NCBI GenBank assembly: GCA_008933995.1
Contig: WARS01000009.1
Coordinates: 429,501 to 493,500, forward strand
Direction of reading: 5' to 3'
Length of the DNA stretch: 64,000 nt
Source: Datnioides undecimradiatus
Taxonomy: Eukaryota; Chordata; Actinopteri; Lobotiformes; Datnioididae
The position numbers and the translations under genes are program-made. This document shows, one piece after another, positions 11,715 to 25,270 of this stretch (position 1 is its first letter; each line of letters opens with the position of its first letter). The notes below the pieces were generated by a model, which was given only the letters and a program-made list of their open reading frames with translations, ran no database searches and was not told the DNA's origin.

Positions 11715-11741
<27 letters not shown>
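11715..11741 (+). repeat. (CA)n microsatellite
   Basis: CA for 27 bp. Marks the right side of the CpG-rich spot. Confidence 0.95.
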
Positions 11742-11989
11742 CGATCCCTCAGAGACTTCCTGGAGAGCTCTGGGTCAACTACTGGCTACATCCTCAGCAG
11801 AGCATGCTGGGAAATGTGAAAAGCTGGCAGGGGAAAAAAGGCGGCGGCGAATCTGTCAACATCAGGCGAATGCGTCGCTGGTGCGAGGCGAGCTTGATGC
11901 AGAGCCCCCCCCCCCCCAGGAGAGATCCCATCATTCCTGCGCTGTCCTTGCAGAACGCACAGTTAGACCTCATCCAACATCCTTAACTA

Positions 11990-14900
11990 CCGTAGAAAGA
12001 ACAAGTGAAGCACGGTTTGTATTTTAATTAAAACCACAACTCAAGTTCAGCGTTTTGACGATGACGCCAGCAATGTCGGGGGTTGGGGGGTGTAGTGCCA
12101 CTTTAACCATTACAAACCAAAGTTTATTTGAAAGAACACGTAGAAACAAACACGTAGAGCAGGAGTCAGTGCCAGTGGGATGCGTTGGTTTGAGGGAGCC
12201 AGACTAAAAAGATAATGATGTGGGAAATCTGGTTTCTACCTCTGCTCAGCCGGACATCTCACTGCCGAAGACACTGGGACACTGGGACTGATCTGGGACC
12301 AGGTCTTGGTGTCTTCTCTACAGTACGTGTATATTTTGGCGTTTTGTCGACAAAAGCCATGATGTAAACAAGTATTTCCTCCCTGATTGAGACAAGAAGC
12401 TAAGAGGCTAACGAGCAGAGCCTTCATAATAAAAGTGTTGAAAGCTTCACCGACCCAGACGTTAACTATATTATATGTATTTATATTTTTAGTTCTGGTT
12501 ATTGATGACAACTCCAAGCTCAGGGCTTTTATTTCAGTGGTTGTCAGAGCCACAGCAAACTGCAACTCATTAACCGGCCGACGCACCGCGAGGTCATTTA
12601 GATGCTATCGGTTTAGGTAAAAGTGCCTGCCAAGTTGAAATTTGTCATGAAATACACACACGGCATGTACGTAAGTAGGTAAACCCATGTTCACATATGC
12701 ATGCACATGCAGGTTTACATACATATACTGAGTATGAATAAGAAAATCAATCATCATCATTTATATTTGCGTAAAATACTACATGTGTCTGAATATCGGT
12801 TTATATCATAACAAAAAGACCAGTAACCAGTGATTTGTTTCTCATCAAGACTAAACCTTGAACAACAGGTTTTACTGACTGGGATCAGAGGCCGGATCCT
12901 CCCGGTTCTTTCACTTCTGATCTCAGTTTAGATCTCAGTTTAGCAAATATGACGCCAGATGTTAGTCCAGACCTCATTTCAGCTCTGATGTGTAAATAAC
13001 ATAAAGAAAATGTTATTTCATTGTAATAAATAGTAATATGTCATGTCATCACCAAACTACTGCTGACACTTCACTTGAATTACTTTTAATGTACTGTATT
13101 AGACTTAATATTGGATGCAGCTCTATGGCAGCTACAGCTATAAAATATCTTTTGGTCTACCAAAGCTAGTAGCTAGCAGTTTAGCATTTTGCCGCACATT
13201 ATCACATATTTCGTGCCACCTTTGGGGCTGGTTGAGTTCAGGTTAGATTCTGTGTATCTGCGTCCATTCTGACGAACATGATGAAAGTACTCAAGGCTCC
13301 AATAAATCCTTTAAATAACAATAAAATAGGACGGCCAGTGAAACAAAGGTAGTTAGACACCGCGCTGCTCTACGCCGTGGAGCCATAAACCTCCATCGAA
13401 AAGGAAGCAGCTTCAGCTTACAGCGGGTGTACGGTGGGTGAAGCTGCGGCTCATCGACCCGCCCACTAGACGACTGAGCAAATAGATTCAGATTCATTAA
13501 CGATAGCTTTGCAAACCGTAACACAGAAGGGAAAAAGCCATTTGCCACTTTTGTTGTTAGATAACTGTGATGAATGTGGACGCGATGACTTTTCATGTTA
13601 TTGGACTGCCAGGCTGCTTTAAAAGTGCATCTAATTTTAAAAAAACAATGTTCTTTCTATAAAGAGAGAAATTACGGGTTTAAATTTGCGTTATCTTTCA
13701 CGCTGCTTGCAGTCTGTGGAAGTTATTCATAGTTTTCATACGCCTTCATCCCACAGGCAGAGCGGTGGGTGGTGAAAGGTCAGCTCACCTTCATAATGTC
13801 TCCACTTTTTCGAAACAAGTCCAACTTTCTCCGTCTAACGGCGAGCGGCGTGAGGTTTATCATGAACACAACTGACATCTGACACGTTTAAAAAAAAAAA
13901 AAAGTATATAAATACACCCCGAGCCATCGAACTGAGCTTCCTCCGTCTTACCTGACCGTCTCTGGCTTTGACAAACCCACCCACATACGGTATTGACCAA
14001 ATATATTACGCGTACCTGTACCGTAATCTAATCTAATGTAGCCAATAAACAGTGACAACTTTCTGAAAGCGCAGCTGAACTCTGCAACTTTCACTTGTCA
14101 AACTTGAATGACAAACGCCGCCTAAAATCGAGTGGAAAGCAAGGAAAAACAGCAAAAGTCCTGCAGATTCCAACAAGTATGAAACGCTGTCGGCCAGACT
14201 CCTCCTGTCTAGAACAAGAGCTCTGCACGATCTCTCCCTCAAGCTTCACTCTAGCAATATAGATTGCCAGGGTTGGTTGCCTTAGGTTGCCCTTTTGTCC
14301 CAGCCACAGCAGCCAGGGACTGTGAATAGCTGAGGGTCAGAACAGACTTTAATAAGTAAATGCAGTCTTTTATTTGTGGTGCATCTCTCAGTGTGAGCCA
14401 GTGGCTGCATTGATACGTCACCAGCAAAGTGATTGAGTCTGTTTCTACAAGGTTTTCTGCTCTGTCCGCCAAACAGCGCAACGGAAAACGAGCAGATGTT
14501 AAGTATTTACGTGTGATCTGTCGCTTTTTAAGGAAAACTGACACAGGATCCAATTTCCAGGTGAGTCAGATGCTAACCAACCTCAAATATGTTGGATTTG
14601 TGGATCGTTAGACGTGTGCTGGCGCAAGACAGCAACGCAAACCAACGATGCTTCAGTGTATCAGCTGATTCGGCTCAAAGACGATTAGCGATCGGCACAT
14701 GGTTTCACCGGTCGCTGCAGCTTGTTTAGGAAATGTTAACGAATCAGTGAAGCCTGTTTGTTAGGGACTATTTTCATCAGCGGATTAATGCACATTTGGT
14801 ATTTACAATATAGAAACCGGTCCGACGCTGCGCCTGTTTGTTCCTAATAGTTTCAGTGGAGCGTTGTAGCACACAGCGGCACAGTATAGTGTTGGTTTCT

Positions 14901-15837
14901 TGGAAAATGGTCACGTCTGTTGCAAAGTTAACAGGTTTTTAGTTTGTTTTTATTTCCCACTCTCATTATTTCATCTCACTGTACCGTTTATTTCTGGACT
15001 CACACATGTTGATCCCTGTGCACGGGCCCTTTAACGGCAGGTATCGAAAATAACAACATGTGCGCCGACACCTCCGAGTTGTCGCCCTGCAGGTGTTTAT
15101 CCATCACCGGTGTGGGTGGATGGTGCAAGGCTGTACATAAACAAGTCATTACATTTACAGAAAGTATACTTTTAGCGGCTAGCACGCGGGTTAAGTTGGA
15201 CGTATTTGCACACACGAGTGATTCAAACCCTAAACGTATTAAAATCCGTGTTTTTAGGTCTGCAGGGTATATCTGACTGAAACGTACTGAAGCAGATAAA
15301 TATGGATGATAACCTCGGATCTGTAGTGTCGACAAAATGTAGGGCCGCTCGTCAGGCAGTCAAACATGCCCTACAGGAGACGGCACGAGCTTCCTGATGT
15401 AGGTCGTAGCAGTCAAATTCCCAGCTGATATAAAAAAACAGGTGGTATTTCAAAATATAAGGCCGTGGAGTTATATTCATTAAGTAAACTGACGTTTCCC
15501 TGAGCATAATATTCATATTTATAGGTCCTGTCTGTTTACTTCAACATATTATTATTCGCATGACCTATGAAGTAGTGATTATGCAGATATAAACAGTGCT
15601 TTATTGTATAATTAGGAAAAAAATCAAGGATTTTCCACAGCAGGCTCCGAAAAGCCATGAGACATATGCTGTTGAATCCCTGTTTTTCATGGCTATCACT
15701 CGGCCAAAGCACCAACCCCAGTGGTCATGTTTGATACCTCTCCCAATACACACCATTACTAGTGGGATTAACAGGATTGTGGTTCAGCACAAGAGGCTCT
15801 GGCAGCGGACGACAAGTCTGATGCCAGAGAGGCACTT
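11990..15837. other. No gene or named repeat
   Basis: AT-rich unique sequence. Small features include an A14 run (13890-13903) and the direct duplication GATCTCAGTTTA near 12920-12945. Frames of 100-128 codons show no domain. Confidence 0.55.
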
Positions 15838-16015
15838 TGAAATGAAAGAGAGAAGAAAAATAGGACATAGAAGGGGGGACGGAGATAAAGAGAAAAGGAA
15901 ATTGGGAAGAAGGAGGACGAGACAAGTTGGACGACAAACGCCGAGAGCTGGAGTCGAACCCACAACATCTTGAGAACATGGTGTGTCTTAGCCCGCTGCC
16001 GCGCAGAGCGTCCCA
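15838..16015 (-). mobile_element. tRNA-derived SINE, minus strand
   Basis: GGAGTCGAACC at 15950-15960 is the exact reverse complement of the RNA polymerase III box B consensus GGTTCGANNCC. Read on the minus strand, the head (about 16015 to 15950) runs CGGCAGCGGGCTAAGA, then TTCTCAAGATG, then GGGTTCGACTCC, which resembles a leucine- or serine-type tRNA. It is followed by a pyrimidine-rich body (to about 15838) as in teleost tRNA-headed SINEs. The cloverleaf is too divergent for a functional tRNA gene. No clear target duplication or tail was found, so the 3' limit is approximate. Confidence 0.6.
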
Positions 16016-16102
16016 GTGTGTCTAACGCGCTTTGGTTTCAGTCCCGCTTGGAGACGAATTCAAAGTGCACAGACCCGAGTGGCCCAGTTGTGAAGGGAGA
16101 GG

Positions 16103-16104
<2 letters not shown>

Positions 16105-16153
<49 letters not shown>
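16105..16153 (+). repeat. (GT)n microsatellite
   Basis: Pure GT for 49 bp, about 90 bp after the head of the minus-strand SINE. Confidence 0.97.
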
Positions 16154-16156
<3 letters not shown>

Positions 16157-16159
16157 TTT

Positions 16160-18889
16160 TGTTTTTTTTAAGATCTGCTCACTTCTTACAGGTGAGCTCG
16201 CCATTGATCGTCTCTGGATCTCTGACTGTTTCGTGTGCTTTAATGTCTCCATATAGCAAGCATGTGACTATCGGCAACCCCGATAAAGCTGGGGTACTGG
16301 TTTCATGATGTCTGCTGCTTACAGGGAGACTCTAAAGACATTTGTAGGAGCTGTGCGAGGTCTGAAAACGAGTTGCAGACCTCTGCAGCCCAGTCATCAC
16401 CGCTGCAAGAAGCTACGTTAGCCGCTGCTAGCTTGATGCATCCGAAGCTGCACTGCTGAGCTTCATTGCTGAGGAACGGTTATGTTTTACCTTCTTCAGT
16501 CATTGTTTCCTGCTCTTCTCCTGCCTGCTCGGTCCTCCCACCTGTGTGATGACCGGCCTCGCCTCATTAGCTTTCCCTCCTTGGTGTATCTGCTCGTTCT
16601 TTGTTCACCTTTGAACCGTGTTGCAGCCTTTTCTCTTTCTCTCGACATTTTGAATCTTTTGTTTTTCTGTTTTCCAACATTTTGCCCACATTATGGCCTT
16701 TCTCGCTTGCATCCCAGTTGGGATAGTTTGCCTTCTGTGGTTTCGACCCTTCTCTGCCTCACAACCCTTCAAGCCTTCTGTTGTGCCTTTTAGTTTCTTT
16801 AAATTTAAAATTGCACCAGACTGACTCCTATGATCCCCTTGTTTTCCTGCTCCCTGCATGCCAAACTGTGACAGGCTCCAGGTTACGACAAGAAGAAGAA
16901 GAAAACGTTCATTTTATGAGCGTGCGACGCTAAATTGGCAAGAAAAAGGCAGAATCTCCCAAAGTCTGGAGAAAAGAGGAGACAAAGGACAGAAGGTGGG
17001 GTCAGCCGGAGGAATGTGGCTGCTTTACAGACGGACACTTCAAAAGAACTGATGAATAACCTCCTCTGATATTTTCTATATTCAAAATAAGTCCCACTGC
17101 GATGTTACCCTGGTCAGTCCAATCAGCGAAACCCTGCTGCAGAGAACACACACACACACACACACACACACACTTTCTAAGGGTAGCTTCTTCTGATTTT
17201 AATATTGATAGACACAGAAACACTTTGTGCCAGTGAAAGTGCACATGTTGCAAAAGTGTCTCAACAGCAAAAGCATAAAAACCTACAACTAATTGGTTCT
17301 CTGCGGGCCTCCCCTGACAGGCCCAAGCATTAAGGTTACACGGCGGCGGGAGACGAGAGGAGGCGCAGAATGTGAGCAAGAAAGACGAAAAGTCAGAGAT
17401 AACATGAGAGAGGTGAGGGAAACATGAGACGGGAGGGAGAGAGAGAGTCGGCAGACGGTCAGTTGATGTCGACGTAGCCTGGAGAGAGATGCAGGGGGAG
17501 AAGACAGAAAAGGAAAGAGACGGAGAGGAAGTCGACGGAAACCTGTGCCTGTACAAAAACTGGGTTAACACCACGCCGAGTTTTCTGAGAGGTTTGACAT
17601 TTCTTCTCTTTAACCGCTTCAAATTTAGCGTTTCCGAACAAAAGAAGACCGGCAGCTTGTGAGAAACAGCGTCGCCGTCGCTTGATTTGCTGTAAATGTC
17701 CTCTGGTCCTTGTTTAACACGAGTGGCTCTGGACGTCTTGCGCGGTCCTGTGTTACTCCTTGTTTGCGGGCGCGCCTGTCACTCGTTGTCATCTCACAGC
17801 GCCGCGGTAACGAGGAACGCTCCCCGTACATGCAACCAGGCTACGCCGTGGTCCTGATTGTTATTCGGTGTGTTGGCACCGACGTAGCACATTCCCTCGG
17901 CCTCGCGCCCACCTCCTCGCTCATCTCCACACACTGACGCTGTCAATTTACCTACGCTGGAGTCGAACGGTCGGGCGAGGCGCAGCAGACTCACTGTGGC
18001 TTCGCGAAGCGTCTGACGTCACGGGGACTAAAGATTCAAACATAACTGTCACTAATTTCACTGCAAAACAATGAAAAATACATTAATTCTTCTAAAAAAC
18101 TGCTGAAATTAAACTTTTAAAGAACAAACTTTTCTCTTAATGTGCACATTTGTTAGAGAAAAACTTACTCCACCAACCGTTTTCATTGCTTTTTGCATTT
18201 AATGCACACTTACTAACCTTTTCCAGAGCTTTTGACCAAATCCTGCCACGCAGACGGACACTTCAGTCCCTGTTTCACGTCAGTTTTAAGTTTTTTAGTG
18301 ATGTGTAACTAATAATATTGCCCCTTTTTAAGTTTAATTAATATTTTTAGGGACAACCTAGCAAACAGTTGGCAGCACAGTTGTGTTTTCTTCTGTTTTT
18401 TCTAATAATTTAAGCTGTAAACTTCACAAAATGAACCCAAACTGCTGTGACAAGCAGTCGAATATGGAAACATTTGATTTTTTTTGATAAAAATGTTATT
18501 ATAGAAAAGTGTAAAAATAATAAAACTGAGGTCAAACAGGGGCAGGAGAGGCTGCTGGTACGCAGAGACTCAACCAGGCCCTAAAAATACAGATATCACT
18601 GAGTACAGAACAAAAGCTGACCCTCACTTCCTTCTGTCTGACACCGTGGCACCGTCCTGAAGTGACGTTGGACAACAGCTGCTTTGTCTCTGTGTCCGTG
18701 TGTTTATTTCCAAAATAAAAGATGAAAAATGAAAATATAAAGGCCAAAGAAAACACTAAAACATTAATGGCTGAGCGGGTGCCTGATGTTGGACGGATTA
18801 AAAATTAAAGTTTCGGTGCCGTCGGGCGCGGGCCTTTGTCCTTTTTAGTGTTACAGGTTGGAAAAGAGCGTAGGGAAACAAAGGCTACG
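16160..18889. other. No gene; pyrimidine and purine blocks
   Basis: 16490-16870 is pyrimidine-rich and may be a headless relative of the ACTTCCTG repeat. 17340-17540 is purine-rich and gives a 206-codon minus-strand frame (17002-17622) that also crosses an AC array, so it is not credible as coding. The remainder is AT-rich. Confidence 0.5.
17146..17173 (+). repeat. (AC)n microsatellite
   Basis: Pure AC for 28 bp. Confidence 0.95.
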
Positions 18890-19200
18890 AAGCGCAGCGC
18901 TGACAAATATTTAATGCTCAGACACTTTTTCACACCTTGTTCTTCTTATTGCCATGCTAACCGTGTGCAGGTTGTCATCTCCGGGCCTTGAAAACGTCTT
19001 AGTATATATACTGGGGCGGGCTGAGCTGTAAGGCCGAGGCTGGACAGGCCGGAGCCGGAGGCAGAGGGGCGGGTGGGGGCGACTGTGAATCAAAACTCCA
19101 TCCTCAGTAACATCTGTCACGTATGATTAGCTCACGGGGCTGCGGGGTGCGCTCGGCCGCCACATCAGACGCAATATGTGTCATTTTAGGGCGCGAGCGT
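18890..19200. promoter_or_regulatory. Candidate regulatory stretch
   Basis: GACAAATATTTAATGCTCAG, TTATTGCCATGCTAACC and CGTATGATTAGCTCACGGGG lie around a G-rich block (19010-19085). This is complex unique sequence without simple repeats. The open frames on the minus strand show no domain. Inference only. Confidence 0.25.
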
Positions 19201-20660
19201 GCTCAGAGCGGTCAGTCGCGTCTCATGGACCTGATCTTTTCTGCCTCTTACTGGCGTTTCTGTCGATGAAGAGCAGTAAAGTAAGTTTACTATTCAAAGC
19301 ATTTAAAATATAAAAACATAAAATGTAAGATCGGTGAAAGTGCAAGCGAGTTAATGAACACCACTTGTGGGTGCAGCTTGATCTTTCTCGAAGGTAGCGA
19401 GGAGCTTCACCTCGTCTTGACTCTGAGTTCGCCCTGCTTCATTTTGTTACGCCGAGCTTTCCAAGCCTGAATGACTGCGGGCGATGAAGTGTTGACATCC
19501 ACCTCCAGAGTTTGAATACGCTGCACCAAACAAGCCTGATGTGAATGTGCTCCTAGACAATCTTCGGCGCCAGCGATGAGGACTCCTCGGTTCGCGCAGC
19601 TCAAAAGCCCCCACTCTCAGCCAACTAGGTGGGTGCTGAAGCCTGCGCGATCTATACAAACTATCCTCGGCTGCTTCTCACATTTCCAAGTTCCAGAATA
19701 ATCTATATGACATCTGCCCGCGCTGGTTTCTGATCTGTTTGTGCTCCTGCACAGTTTCTGCCTGCAGGTGACAACGCCGCGCATTTAAAGTGCATATAAT
19801 ACAATACAAATATGCTTTATTGTGATATTCAACTGTGGGCAGAGATCTTGTGTGAAGTCTTAATTATTCTTACATAGTTTAACGCGCAGCTTACAACGAT
19901 TAAGTTGGTACGTTTAGCATTAATATTAATACTTGTTCATGAGGAAGTTGCATTTTTTAATATTTTACATATAATAAATACACAGTTCACTGCGCTGCTT
20001 TGACCTGTGGTTGGCATTTGCAATCACTTTATAATGCCGTAGGGTGTATACATGTATTTCCCTGCAATCCATCTCCTAAATGCTGCATTCCTAAACAACA
20101 GAACGGTTGAGATGGTTTGCTCTGCCTCGTGCATTGGCTGGATCGTCGACGGTGAATACAAACAGTACAGTTACAGTAGAGATTAAAGTGTGGATGTGAC
20201 TCAACGCTGACTTTGAGCACGAGACATGATGACTTTTCTTGATCTTAACACGGACGTAGGACAGGTCTCCAGTGAGCTAAAGCCATATTTATTTATAGGT
20301 CATTCATCCCTGCAGACCGTATATGTCGTTGTTGACTGTATATGTATATAGGTATGTGTATGTACGTGTATAGTCATGTATATATTAGTATGTCTACCAA
20401 TGCAATCTATGTGTACTTGGTGCATATTTGGACCTGGTAATTGTCTTCTTCTCTGCTGTGCAGCATTATTTCCGTTTTATGGGAATGTGTGTTTGTTTAT
20501 GTATTTTTGTATATTACATATAACATAAAAATGTTTATATTCACTCTCTCCATCATCAAACATGGTGCTAACAGAACTGAGCCTACGTTTAAAGGTGGAG
20601 TTTGTTTCTTAAACAAAGCTACTTTTCATGATTTTGAGTCTCTGCTGGTCTTTTTTATTT

Positions 20661-20845
20661 ACTTCCTGTTTTATTTTGAAGGGTTGCTTCCTCTTGTGTC
20701 GCCATGCGCTTGTTCCCTGTTCTCGCCTGTGTCGTTAAGTGTTTCGTTGGTTCACCTGTGTCTTTCCTGCCTGCCCTGTCTTTGCTCCCTGCGAGCTCAT
20801 CTTCGGTCGTGTGTCTTCGTGCCATTCCCCCGCAGCCTGTGGAAA
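20661..20845 (+). repeat. Interspersed repeat beginning ACTTCCTGTTTTATTTTG, copy 1
   Basis: Starts with ACTTCCTGTTTTATTTTGAA and continues with a pyrimidine- and GT-rich body (TCGCCTGTGTCG, TTCACCTGTGTCTTTCC). Two further copies in the window (33212-33450 and 47448-47825) share the start phrase. I recognise the opening as a common percomorph repeat. The class is unknown to me, and open frames over it are incidental. Confidence 0.5.
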
Positions 20846-21320
20846 ACCAACACTTAAGAGCCTCCAGTGGAAGCACTAAACAGATCAAGTGCGTGCACGA
20901 GTTTCGCAGGTACTACACCGTAAGTGGTTCGATGTAGACGAGTCTCGTGTACGTTTCGCACTTGGACCAAGTGTTTCCAGTCGACACCATCCTTTTCCAT
21001 ACCAACCAAGGCTTCTTAATACAAATTCCTAGCATATACATACAGCTTGTAGGTGTCTGGATTCATTTTGCAGTAGTGTCTGGTCGTTTTCTCCCATGAG
21101 CACAGTCTGATGTTGGATCAGTCAGCTGTGCAACGTGTGCTGCGTCAGTTACAATTCACTTTTCCTGCTGTATCCTGCCCCTTAGACCTGCTGAGGAGAG
21201 CTAATCAGTGCTACCTGCCCTCCGTCCACTCTCTTTCTCACTGTTCCCTCTCCTCCAGGTGCCTCTGCCCTTCATGGCATCACAGGCCTCATTCTGTGTT
21301 TGCTAACTTTGCACAGATTT

Positions 21321-21366
21321 ATCTCTCCCTCTCTCTCTCTCTCCCTCTCTCTCTCCCTCTCCCTCC
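21321..21366 (+). repeat. (CT)n / CTCTCC tract
   Basis: CT dinucleotides interrupted by CCC. A pure pyrimidine strand of about 45 bp, 210 bp before the GT array. Confidence 0.9.
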
Positions 21367-21575
21367 ATCCTGACTCCTGCTTTTCATCGCCCAACCTCCC
21401 GCCCTCAGCCCCACCCCGCTGAGCCCCTCGAAATGTCACTCCTCAGTGGAAGAGGAGGCAAAATAAAGTAGACGTGATTGTTCCCTCTCTGCGTGTGTGT
21501 GAGACCGCCCGCCTGTGCTTCTGTGTGTGTGTGGGCGGGTGAATGTGTGCACGCATGCATCTGCATAGACAGGCC

Positions 21576-21576
<1 letters not shown>

Positions 21577-21637
<61 letters not shown>
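21577..21637 (+). repeat. (GT)n microsatellite
   Basis: Pure GT for 61 bp. Cys/Val and His/Thr open frames on both strands here are artefacts of the array. Confidence 0.97.
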
Positions 21638-21638
<1 letters not shown>

Positions 21639-22776
21639 CCGACTCAGCTGCGTTTCTGTTGTTCTGCCAGACAGTTTGTTTATGTTTGTCTTTAAACACC
21701 AGGACAAACGAACACAACCACATTCATCATTTCATTAACAAGAGTCTCAACACACGTTACACCAGGATGCAGCTACGCTAACAGCTGCTCGAGGCCCAAT
21801 AACTGAAAACAACGAACGACATCAAAAACAGCAGACTGCATTTTGTGTGCATTCATAATCACCTGTAAACATTTTGGATGGCTTCTTGTACGGAGGAGGT
21901 CGGCGTGGACGATGTGTTCAAAGACACGAAGGGTTCTGACTGAGGCGGTCGATGTTCGCGTCTCGTTCGACGCCAAAAGTCAGCGTTTGTTTATTTTTTT
22001 GTATAAAATTTACAATAAAATGTTTGTTGTTGAGTCTTTAATCATTCACCAACATGAAGCACGAAACACTGAGCGTGAAAATATTATAAAAAGATGTTTT
22101 TTTAGAGAGGAGGAGACTGGAAGGAAGCAAGGAATCCTAACTGGGTGGAGCTGACTGCAACATCATGCAGGACACCAACTCCCATGATCCCACGCTGCGT
22201 GGTCGTGTCTTGAAACTGACATATTGCGCAAGTACACCACAAAATATAGTTCACCTTTGTATCAGTGGTGAGAGAAAGTGTTTGCATCCTGAATGACGAT
22301 GATCTCGACGAATGCTGTGTAAGGATTGTGCTGCATGAGCACACGGCGTGTTTCAGAGGCTCTGAGGTCGGGAGCATTGGACAACGGAGTCCGTCTTGAC
22401 GTGTAACCATGTTTCACATCAGAGGGTGTCGTGTGTTTTTACTTGCAGCATCGTCTTTTCTACAACTGAAACTAGAACTTTGCATTTGAATACTTTTTTC
22501 AGTTGTTCTATACATTTAATAGTCTCTGTCTACCTCAGTTCACGGCATCAAAGCTCTTGTGTGGGACTCTTGTCTCCCTTTAACCAGTAAGAATAATTAC
22601 ACAATAAAGTGAAATACATATTTCACATTGTTTTTGATAGTGTTAATTGGCCTGATCAGGGTTGTGTTTGTCTTTGTTTGTCGGGAACGTAGCAGATGCT
22701 CGTTTATTTGTCCCGCACTAGAGCTCTGAGCATGGCTGTGAGATGCTTATGTGAAAAGTTATTGTGCATGAGGTAG

Positions 22777-22778
<2 letters not shown>

Positions 22779-22818
<40 letters not shown>

Positions 22819-22877
22819 TCAGCTGCTGCACTCTGGGCCTGTTGTGTCTTCATATGTTTGTGTGTGTGTGTGTGTTT
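22779..22877 (+). repeat. Two (GT)n arrays
   Basis: Pure GT at 22779-22815, then about 40 bp of unique sequence, then a shorter GT run at 22857-22875. Confidence 0.93.
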
Positions 22878-23505
22878 GTGACTTGGCTGCATGTGTGTGA
22901 CTGACCCGGTCATTGCACTGAGTGTATGCACATGAGTGTGTTTGTATGCAGTGTGCAGTGTAAGGTCCCCATAGATTTCACGCGTGTCCGTGTGATTGCA
23001 TGTGTCCTCCTCTGCGTGTGTGTGTCAGGGAGTGGTTGGGCATTTTTTTGGATTCGCAGCGTGAGTGGAAGTCACGACTCAAGCAGCTGCTCTCAAATTA
23101 CCCTGCAAAATCACAAAATCAAGCCTTTGTAAAACGCCTCTGCACACATGCCAGACAAGCCGTGTTTGCATGTGCGTGCATGTGCGTGCGTGTGTGTGTT
23201 GTACAGCTTTACCTGTGAGGTGAGTGCCAGTGTTTGCTCGCTCGCTCGCTGGCAGCCTTAAACACAGAAGCCTTAAAATCCCGCTTGATTTCACACAGGA
23301 GAGATCACATTTGCTCATTTTACATACGTTAGAGATATTGTTACGGTGGATTGTTGCTGTCCTCCGCTCTGACAGGCTGGGGAACAGTTTAAGATACTGC
23401 AAAATGCGCAATTAACACAGGTACATGGCTGCGTAACAGCACATTTGAATAATAAGCCAACAGCTGAACAGCACCCTCTCAGACAGGAACAGGAACTCGC
23501 AGCAA

Positions 23506-23730
23506 GGCTCTCCAGCTTCCTCCCGCCCCTAAAAACATGCATGATAGGCGTAATGGGAAGTCTAAATTGACCACGAGAGGGAATGTGAGTGCGAACGAGT
23601 GTGTCTGTCTACGTGTGTTGGCCCAGGGACAGACTGGTGACCTGTCCTGGGTGTTCCCCAACTCCCACTCGACCCCCGTGACCCTGAGAGAGACGAGCGG
23701 CTCCAGAAAAGGGACGGATGGGTCATCATG
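23506..23730 (+). repeat. Same teleost repeat family, copy B (head missing)
   Basis: The copy starts within the body at CCAGCTTCCTCCCGCCCC. It continues with AAAAACATGCATGATAGGC, TCTAAATTGACC, GTGTTGGCCCAGGGACAG and ACCTGTCCTGGGTGTTCCCC, and ends near AAGGGACGGATGGG. The blocks appear in the same order as in 52760-53025 but begin later, so this is a truncated copy. Confidence 0.66.
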
Positions 23731-24829
23731 GAGGTGAGAAAGCGCTCTGGTGCAAGTACCAGTCGCCGCCTGCCTGAGATAAGGAATGAATCTTTATTAG
23801 ACTGATCTGCCGCATGTGGGTTTCAGCATCTTTGACCTTTTGCGTCGCTTTGCGAAAGATATTAACTCGGTTTTTAACAAACAGATCCTGACATCGGCGG
23901 CCGAGTTTGTCAAATGACTGTTCCCAGCTGTAGCCTACTCTTTTCAGTTAAACTCAGCAAATACTGAACCCGCCCGCTTCACTAAACTGCGCGTTTATGT
24001 AATAAATACAGATGTCGATAAGTTCATTTCAATTCAGGTGAAGCGAACAAGCGAAAACAATCAGAGATCAGGCAGCTAAAGACTTCCGGCGGGGTCCAAA
24101 CCGTCCCCCTCTAACAAATGTTCATTTTTTCATATTCCACATGCAGAAATGCTCAAACATGACTTGTGCAGAATCGCACTTAATAGATTTTCATTCGTCT
24201 CCTGCATCGCTGCCTTGGAAGTCCAATCCTTGTTTTCTGTTGCGCATTTGCAGGGACGTGACGCACGAGTCGAATGCATGGTGGCTTAAAATGCTTAATG
24301 ACGCCCTTCTGTTATTATTATTATAATTATTATTACGGTATGCAGTTGCAGAATTTGAGTGGTGCAGGTGAGATTTGATTATTTATGGCGTGCTTGGAGT
24401 CGTGTTCATAATTCATCTCTGAGTCGACTTCGTGTGTATGGAAAGTGGATTAACAGAACAACCCCTGCAGAGAGGAAGAGGCAAATTAGCTTACTCAGTT
24501 TAGGCAGAGGGAAGAAGACGAGGGCTGTTTTCAGCTGGGACAAATTCCATATATTACATTTAAAATTTTGATTTAATCCTCATTAATCCAAAAGCCCTGC
24601 GCCAGTAGTGAAAACAGCTGCTATCGAGCTTGCACGTCAAAAAGTGGCTTAAATCTAGGCAATGTTTGTGGCCACAAAAGCAACAAAAAGAGGGTGTAGC
24701 TCATGCAGGGTGAGAAAGAAGAAGAAGAAAATAAAAATAAATACATACAGGGACATGAGGATCAGACAGAAGCTTCAGGAGAGGGTGGAAGGAGACCACC
24801 GTGAGAGGAAGTCCTAACAATCTGCTGAA

Positions 24830-25270
24830 TATCAGCGCCGCTCCAATCAAATCCGCTGTTTTGGTTCCTTCTTTTTACTTAAACCGTCCCCTGCTGTTTG
24901 TCCTTTGTCTCCCCCGTCTGTGTCCAACATAATGTTTGGACAAGCTGTCAGAAAGGTCTGCTCCTCCCGCGGAAACCGGCTAAACTCCCCGGGATAATCA
25001 GATGATTGAAACACGGCTTCGTTATCCGATAACCTTTTTTGTTCCTGCTCTGCTTTCCAGTGGCATCAAATGCAGAGAAAGTGTTTTTGAGCTCACAGGG
25101 TAATTTGTTTATACCTATTTAAATTACAAAACACGCCTGCAGGTTTTAGTTTTTAATTCCCTCTGTAGAATTACTCGCAGCTGAAACACATTCATCAGCA
25201 ACAATATCCACACTTGCAGGAAAATAATAGAATATATTACAGCGTGTTTTAATTAGGTTGCAGTGTCGGT
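24830..25270. promoter_or_regulatory. Candidate conserved non-coding element
   Basis: Words such as GGGATAATCAGATGATTG, CAGGGTAATTTGTTTATACC, TTTAAATTACAAAAC and GTGTTTTAATTAGGTTGCAG recur without repeats. TAAT/ATTA and GATAA cores are concentrated here compared with flanking sequence. No open frame longer than 60 codons covers it. Confidence 0.3.

Noticed and set aside
11235-11741. 168-codon minus-strand open frame
   Set aside because: Begins and ends in CA/GT arrays; its start codon lies within the array.
15950-16015. Possible tRNA gene on the minus strand
   Set aside because: Box B is good, but the acceptor stem cannot be closed and the body continues as a pyrimidine-rich SINE, so it is called a SINE.
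17002-17622. 206-codon minus-strand open frame
   Set aside because: Runs through an AC array (poly Cys-Val) and a purine-rich block; no domain.
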